From contig AP009389.1 of assembly GCA_000010565.1 (NCBI GenBank), forward strand, positions 1,612,001 to 1,676,000: 64,000 nucleotides of DNA, written 5' to 3'. Position 1 is the first letter of the stretch; each line of letters opens with the position of its first letter. Both the position numbers and the translations under genes were made by a program. Below, one piece after another: positions 59,379 through 64,000 of the stretch. Origin of the DNA: Pelotomaculum thermopropionicum SI. Lineage in GTDB: Bacteria; Bacillota; Desulfotomaculia; Desulfotomaculales; Pelotomaculaceae. Under the pieces are notes generated by a model that saw nothing but the letters and a program-made list of their open reading frames with translations, ran no database searches and had not been told where the DNA came from.

Positions 59379-61808
59379 ATGGAGCGATACATTTGCGTGC
59401 ACGGACATTTCTACCAGCCGCCGCGGGAAAACCCGTGGCTTGAGGATGTAGAGCTGCAGGATTCAGCCTATCCCTACCACGACTGGAACGAGCGGATTAC
59501 CGCTGAATGCTACGAACCGAACACGGCTTCGCGCATTTTATCAGAAGGCGGCTGGATTAAAAAAATCTTGAACAACTATTCCAAAATAAGCTTTAACTTC
59601 GGCCCCACCCTGCTTTCCTGGATGGAAAAAAAAGTACCGGAGGTCTACCAGGCAATAATCGAGTCCGACAAAGAAAGCAAACAAAATTTTTCCGGGCACG
59701 GTTCGGCTTTTGCCCAGTGCTACAATCACATGATCATGCCCCTGGCCAACAGGACCGACAAGTATACCCAGGTAGTCTGGGGCATAAAGGATTTCGAGAA
59801 ACGCTTCGGCAGGAAGCCGGAAGGCATGTGGCTGCCGGAAACCGCCGTGGACCTGGAAACCCTCGACATAATGGCAGAACACGGCATCAGTTTTACCGTT
59901 CTGGCTCCCTACCAGGCCTCGCGGTTCCGCCGGATAGGGGAAGAATACTGGCACGAGGCGGGGGGCAGGATAGATACAACCACGCCTTATCTGATCAACC
60001 TGCCTGAATCGGGGCGGAAAATAGCCGTCTTCTTTTACAATGCCGACATCTCCAGGGCCGTTGCTTTTGAAAGACTGCTCGTTAACGGTGAGCGTTTTGC
60101 CGGGCGGCTGCTGGGCGGCTTTGCCCAGCGCAGCGAACCGCAGGTGGTAAATATTGCCACCGACGGCGAAACTTACGGCCATCACCACCGCCACGGAGAT
60201 ATGGCCCTGGCCTATGCCCTTGACTATATCGAATCAAACAGGCTGGCCCGGCTTACCAACTACGCCCAGTACCTGGAGCTGCATCCTCCTCAATTTGAAG
60301 TGGAAATTTTCGAAAACACCGCCTGGAGCTGTGCCCACGGGGTCGAACGGTGGCGTAGCAACTGCGGCTGTAATTCGGGCACCATGCCCGGGGCCAGCCA
60401 GGCCTGGCGCACCCCCCTGCGCAATGCCCTGGACTGGCTGCGGGATACGGTGGCCTCTAAATACGATGAAAAATGCAGGCAGTACCTGAAGGACCCGTGG
60501 GCGGCGCGAAACGATTATATTTCGGTCATCCTGGACCGCTCGGCGGAAAGCCTCTGGCATTTCTTCGAGAAGCACAGCACCCGCATACTTTCTCCGGAAG
60601 AACGGTCCTGCGTTTTAAAGCTGCTGGAGCTGCAACGCCACGCCATGCTCATGTATACTAGTTGCGGCTGGTTTTTTGACGAGCTTTCAGGAATTGAGAC
60701 TGTCCAGATAATCAAATACGCAGCCCGGGTGATCCAGTTGGCCCAGGATCTTTTTAACGACCAGAACATCGAATCCCGTTTTCTGGTAAAGCTGGAACAG
60801 GCAAAAAGCAATATCCCCGAACACCGCGACGGGGCCCGCATCTACGAAAAATTCGTCAGGCCGGCAATGGTTGATCTCATCAAGGTGGGAGTGCATTACG
60901 CCATTTGTTCTTTGTTCGACGCCTATGATGATAAGTCTCACATTTTTTGCTATGAGGTTCACCGGAAAGACTGCCAGAGCCGCCTGACCGGGGCGTCCAG
61001 GCTTACCGTAGGCAAAGCCGGGGTCACCTCGATAATCACCCGCGAATCGGCAGATTTGGTCTACGGAGTATTTAACCTGGGCAACCACCACGTAAATGCC
61101 GGCGTCCGTTTCTATCAGGACGAGGAGTGCTACAATAAAATGGTCCAGGAGATTACCGGCGCCTTTGACCGGGCCGACTATGCCGGGGTCATCAGGTTGC
61201 TGGACCATTATTTTGGAGAGGCTACCTATTCTCTGAGGCAGCTTTTCCGGGACAAGCAGCGGAAAGTTCTGGATCAGATTCTTGATACCACTCTCTCCGG
61301 GATTGCGGCCGAATACCGCAATATCTATGAACGCCATGCGCCGTTAATGCGGTTCCTAAATGACCTGAACATTCCACAGCCAAAGGTGCTGCATACGGCA
61401 GCCGAGTTCGTCCTAAATTCAAATCTTCGCCAGGCTTTCCTGGAGGAAACGCCGGACCTCGAAAAGATCACGGCCCTTCTGGAAGAGGCCAGGACACTTG
61501 GCATACCACTAGACAGCAGGGTTCTGGGTTATGTCATTGAGCAAATCCTTGCCCGTACCGGGGAGCAGCTTAAGGCAAAACCTGACGATCTGTCCCTGAT
61601 CAGGCAACTGGACGCAGTTGTAGGCCTGGTCAGAACACTGCCCTTTGAAGTTGACCTGTGGAAGGTGCAGAACATTTATTACCGCCTGTTTCAGACAGTC
61701 TACCGCGGTTACCTGGAAAAAGCCGCGAAAGGCGACGAATCCGCCCGGGCCTGGGTCGACCAGTTTAACTCCCTGGGAGATAAACTGAAGATGCGGAGAG
61801 AGCTGTAA
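59379..61808 (+). CDS. GH57-type amylolytic protein (DUF3536)
   Basis: This 809-residue protein starts at ATG 59379 (MERYICVHGHFYQPPRENPWLE); GGAGG lies 13 bases upstream, and the TTG at 59367 lies too close to it. It has the GH57 barrel motifs RYICVHGHFYQPPRENPW, GMWLPETAVDLETLDIMAEHGI and NIATDGETYGHHHRHGDMALAYALDYIE, with candidate catalytic Glu in WLPE and Asp in TDGE, followed by a DUF3536-type helical C-terminal half. It probably cleaves or rearranges alpha-glucans. Its place between treZ and treY suggests that it shortens or debranches glycogen for the trehalose pathway (inference). TreY begins one base after its stop. Confidence 0.85.
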   Translation: MERYICVHGHFYQPPRENPWLEDVELQDSAYPYHDWNERITAECYEPNTASRILSEGGWIKKILNNYSKISFNFGPTLLSWMEKKVPEVYQAIIESDKESKQNFSGHGSAFAQCYNHMIMPLANRTDKYTQVVWGIKDFEKRFGRKPEGMWLPETAVDLETLDIMAEHGISFTVLAPYQASRFRRIGEEYWHEAGGRIDTTTPYLINLPESGRKIAVFFYNADISRAVAFERLLVNGERFAGRLLGGFAQRSEPQVVNIATDGETYGHHHRHGDMALAYALDYIESNRLARLTNYAQYLELHPPQFEVEIFENTAWSCAHGVERWRSNCGCNSGTMPGASQAWRTPLRNALDWLRDTVASKYDEKCRQYLKDPWAARNDYISVILDRSAESLWHFFEKHSTRILSPEERSCVLKLLELQRHAMLMYTSCGWFFDELSGIETVQIIKYAARVIQLAQDLFNDQNIESRFLVKLEQAKSNIPEHRDGARIYEKFVRPAMVDLIKVGVHYAICSLFDAYDDKSHIFCYEVHRKDCQSRLTGASRLTVGKAGVTSIITRESADLVYGVFNLGNHHVNAGVRFYQDEECYNKMVQEITGAFDRADYAGVIRLLDHYFGEATYSLRQLFRDKQRKVLDQILDTTLSGIAAEYRNIYERHAPLMRFLNDLNIPQPKVLHTAAEFVLNSNLRQAFLEETPDLEKITALLEEARTLGIPLDSRVLGYVIEQILARTGEQLKAKPDDLSLIRQLDAVVGLVRTLPFEVDLWKVQNIYYRLFQTVYRGYLEKAAKGDESARAWVDQFNSLGDKLKMRREL

Positions 61809-61809
61809 A

Positions 61810-64000
61810 ATGGCCGCGCTCAGAATTCCCGACTCCACTTACCGGCTCCAGTTTAACCGGCAGTTTCGCTTTTCAGATGCCCGGGCGCTCGTACCTTATC
61901 TTTACGAACTGGGTATCAGCGATATTTACGCCTCTCCCCTGCTCGAAGCCAGGCCGGGAAGCCTCCACGGCTATGACGTAACCGACCCGGCCCGCCTGAA
62001 CCCGGAGCTTGGAAGCATGGATGATTTCCTTAAGTTCACAGAAACCCTGAGGCATTACCGGATGGGTCTTCTGCTTGACATCGTGCCCAACCACATGGCG
62101 GCAAGCACCGAGAACAGATGGTGGCTAGACGTCCTGCGGAACGGGCAGGACTCGGCCTATGCCTCTTTCTTTGACATCGACTGGACCCCGTTAAGAAAAG
62201 GTCTGAGCGGCAAAATCCTGCTCCCGGTACTGGGCGATTATTATGCCAGAGTTTTGGAAAAGCGGGAGCTCAATCTTGAATTGGGGGAAGACGGTTTCTG
62301 GGTGAGTTACTATGATAAGCGCTTGCCGGTAAATACCGGTTCTTCCAGAACAATTCTCACAGGCTGGCTTGAAAAGCTTTCAAAAAAATGTGAGGCAGCA
62401 ACGGAAACAGCAAAATCGCTTGACCTCCTCAAAGGAACAGATGGCCGCACCGGAAAAGAAAAAGATGCAGATATTTTCCGGCAGGCCTGGAAAATTTTCT
62501 GGCGACTCTACGGCACTTCACCTGAAGTGAGGCAATTTGCCCTTGAGGAGTTGCATTCTTTAAACGGGCAAGCAGGCCAACCGGATACCCTCGTCCTCCT
62601 TGACCGGGTGCTTGCGGCGCAGGCCTACCGCCTGGCCTACTGGCGGGCCGCCAGTGAGGAAATAAACTACAGGCGCTTTTTTGACATAAACGAGCTGGTA
62701 TCATTACGAATCGAGGACGAAAATGTTTTTGATACCACCCATGCCTTCATTTTCCGGTTGGCCGAAGAAGGGCTGGTTACCGGTTTCAGGATCGACCACA
62801 TTGACGGCCTGCACGATCCCCAGGCTTATCTGGAAAGGCTCCAAAACCGCCTGGCCGGCAACGGAAAGCGCCCCGGCTTTTATGTGGTAGCAGAAAAAAT
62901 ACTGGGCAGCGGTGAAGAACTGCCCGCCGGGTGGCAGGTATACGGTACCACCGGTTACGACTTTTTAAACGCCGTAAATAAACTATTTATTGACAGAAAA
63001 GGGGCTGCAGAGCTAGGTAGCTATTATGCGGGCCTGAGCGGCAGCAGTAAGGACTTCGCCACCGTTGTTCACGATCAAAAACGCCGGGTTATGACCAGCC
63101 TTTTTAGGGGTGAAGTGCGCAACCTGACGCACCGGCTGGGCCTGCTGGCAGAGGAGGACCGGCGCGGTCGCGATCTCACCCTGGCCGAACTTGAGCAGGC
63201 CCTCATAGAGGTTACCGCCTGCCTTAGCGTATACCGCACTTATATACGCGGTTTTACGGTGGCAGAGAGGGACCGCAAGTATATCGAAGATGCCTTTTCC
63301 GGAGCCGTCCGGCGGTGCCCGGAGGCCAGACAGGCCAGCGAATTCCTGAAGCAAGTGCTTCTTTTGGATTTCCCGGAGAACCTTACTGAAGTGAAGCGCG
63401 AGGCCTGGCTGGCCTTCGCCATGCGCTGGCAGCAGTTTACCGGCCCAATCACGGCTAAAGGCTTAGAGGATACCGCCCTGTACCTTTACAATCGGCTTAT
63501 TTCACTTAACGAGGTAGGGGGCAACCCCGGTTCCACCGGAATTACCGCGGCATATTTTCACCGCCTGAACCGGGCCAGAAAGGAACGACTGCCTCACACT
63601 CTCAACGCCACTTCAACCCACGATACCAAGCGGAGCGAGGATGTAAGGAGCAGAATCAACGTGCTTTCGGAGATTCCCGCCCTCTGGAGGCAAAGGGTGG
63701 AACGCTGGCGCAAATGGAACAGCCGCAAAAAACAAGAGTTAAACGGCCGGCCGGTACCAGATACCGTAACGGAATACTTTATCTACCAGACTCTGATTGG
63801 GGCCTGGCCGCTGCAGGATGATGATGTTCCGGGTTTTGTCAAAAGAATGCAGGGTTATGTTGTTAAGGCCGCCCGGGAAGCCAAGGTTTTCTCTAGCTGG
63901 CTTAAGCCTGACATGACTTACGAAAAGGCGCTGGTACAATTCACGGAATCAGTGTTGGTGCAGGCAGACGACAACCGTTTTCTGCAGGATTTTATTGAAT
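61810..64000 (+). CDS. treY: Malto-oligosyltrehalose synthase (cut by window end)
   Basis: The first 730 codons are present from ATG 61810, one base after the GH57 stop. GH13 signatures specific to TreY are MAALRIPDSTYRLQFNRQF, GISDIYASPLLEARPGSLHGYDVTDPARLNPELG, LLLDIVPNHMAAS, nucleophile Asp in VTGFRIDHIDGLHDP, acid Glu in YVVAEKILGSGEELP and TTGYDFLNAVN. Later NATSTHDTKRSEDVRSRINVLSE also fits. It turns the reducing end of maltodextrin into a trehalose unit for TreZ. The remainder lies beyond base 64000. Confidence 0.95.
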   Translation, partial: MAALRIPDSTYRLQFNRQFRFSDARALVPYLYELGISDIYASPLLEARPGSLHGYDVTDPARLNPELGSMDDFLKFTETLRHYRMGLLLDIVPNHMAASTENRWWLDVLRNGQDSAYASFFDIDWTPLRKGLSGKILLPVLGDYYARVLEKRELNLELGEDGFWVSYYDKRLPVNTGSSRTILTGWLEKLSKKCEAATETAKSLDLLKGTDGRTGKEKDADIFRQAWKIFWRLYGTSPEVRQFALEELHSLNGQAGQPDTLVLLDRVLAAQAYRLAYWRAASEEINYRRFFDINELVSLRIEDENVFDTTHAFIFRLAEEGLVTGFRIDHIDGLHDPQAYLERLQNRLAGNGKRPGFYVVAEKILGSGEELPAGWQVYGTTGYDFLNAVNKLFIDRKGAAELGSYYAGLSGSSKDFATVVHDQKRRVMTSLFRGEVRNLTHRLGLLAEEDRRGRDLTLAELEQALIEVTACLSVYRTYIRGFTVAERDRKYIEDAFSGAVRRCPEARQASEFLKQVLLLDFPENLTEVKREAWLAFAMRWQQFTGPITAKGLEDTALYLYNRLISLNEVGGNPGSTGITAAYFHRLNRARKERLPHTLNATSTHDTKRSEDVRSRINVLSEIPALWRQRVERWRKWNSRKKQELNGRPVPDTVTEYFIYQTLIGAWPLQDDDVPGFVKRMQGYVVKAAREAKVFSSWLKPDMTYEKALVQFTESVLVQADDNRFLQDFIE

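Noticed and set aside
1-64000. CRISPR array, tRNA, rRNA, prophage or defence system
   Set aside because: No regularly spaced repeats, cloverleaf sequences, rRNA signatures, phage structural genes or recognisable defence genes were seen.

Overview
The window reads as chromosome from a strictly anaerobic, low-to-medium GC Bacillota, most like the Peptococcaceae/Desulfotomaculia (Pelotomaculum-type). The basis is the gene content: electron-transfer flavoprotein linked to a membrane heterodisulfide-reductase-like protein, several acyl-CoA ligases and acyl-CoA dehydrogenases, a molybdenum hydroxylase, AdhE, very AT-rich intergenic DNA and strong GGAGG/GGGGG ribosome sites. Genus is inference; no rRNA or tRNA gene was seen.

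Layout. (1) 1-15 kb: CoA-transferase (cut by the window edge), DASS anion transporter, a MoxR ATPase/VWA pair, a benzoate-CoA-ligase-family enzyme, a LysR regulator, a DUF2889-like protein, a second acyl-CoA synthetase, two molybdenum-hydroxylase accessory genes (YqeB, MoeA-like) and a PadR regulator. (2) 15-20.5 kb: etfB-etfA-membrane FeS oxidoreductase, a radical SAM protein and an unknown gene. (3) 20.5-26.4 kb: IS relic, YcdB/YcdC-type secreted protein, a c-di-GMP-I riboswitch in front of an ECF sigma/anti-sigma pair, and small secreted proteins. (4) 26.4-37.7 kb: an accessory region of IS481, IS256, IS3 (two inverted copies), IS4 (nested in one IS3) and an IS110 scrap, plus a 775-bp duplication of the anti-sigma tail and DUF6147-like gene. 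(5) 38-49.2 kb: a minus-strand catabolic block of three acyl-CoA dehydrogenases, an OFA-type MFS carrier, a CoA-transferase and a three-subunit molybdenum hydroxylase. (6) 50-55 kb: two NifX-like proteins around rtcB, then adhE. (7) 55.4-64 kb: malQ, treZ, a GH57/DUF3536 protein and treY (cut by the window end), a glycogen/maltodextrin-to-trehalose operon.

How it fits together. Regions 1, 2 and 5 look like parts of a carboxylic or aromatic acid degradation programme: uptake (DASS, OFA), activation (two ligases, two CoA-transferases), oxidation (acyl-CoA dehydrogenases passing electrons through EtfAB to the membrane FeS protein) and hydroxylation by a molybdenum enzyme whose accessory genes lie nearby. 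The substrate cannot be named from sequence. Three copies of a LysR-type operator (ATTAAT-N11-ATTAAT) occur upstream of the region 1 transcription units, and a different palindrome overlaps the etf promoter and recurs upstream of the molybdenum hydroxylase.

Most notable for follow-up: the triple LysR operator set, the c-di-GMP riboswitch on a sigma/anti-sigma operon, an acyl-CoA dehydrogenase with a C-terminal winged-helix-like extension and displaced catalytic Glu, the orphan molybdenum-hydroxylase catabolic block, and a duplication cut by nested insertion sequences whose history can be read base by base.
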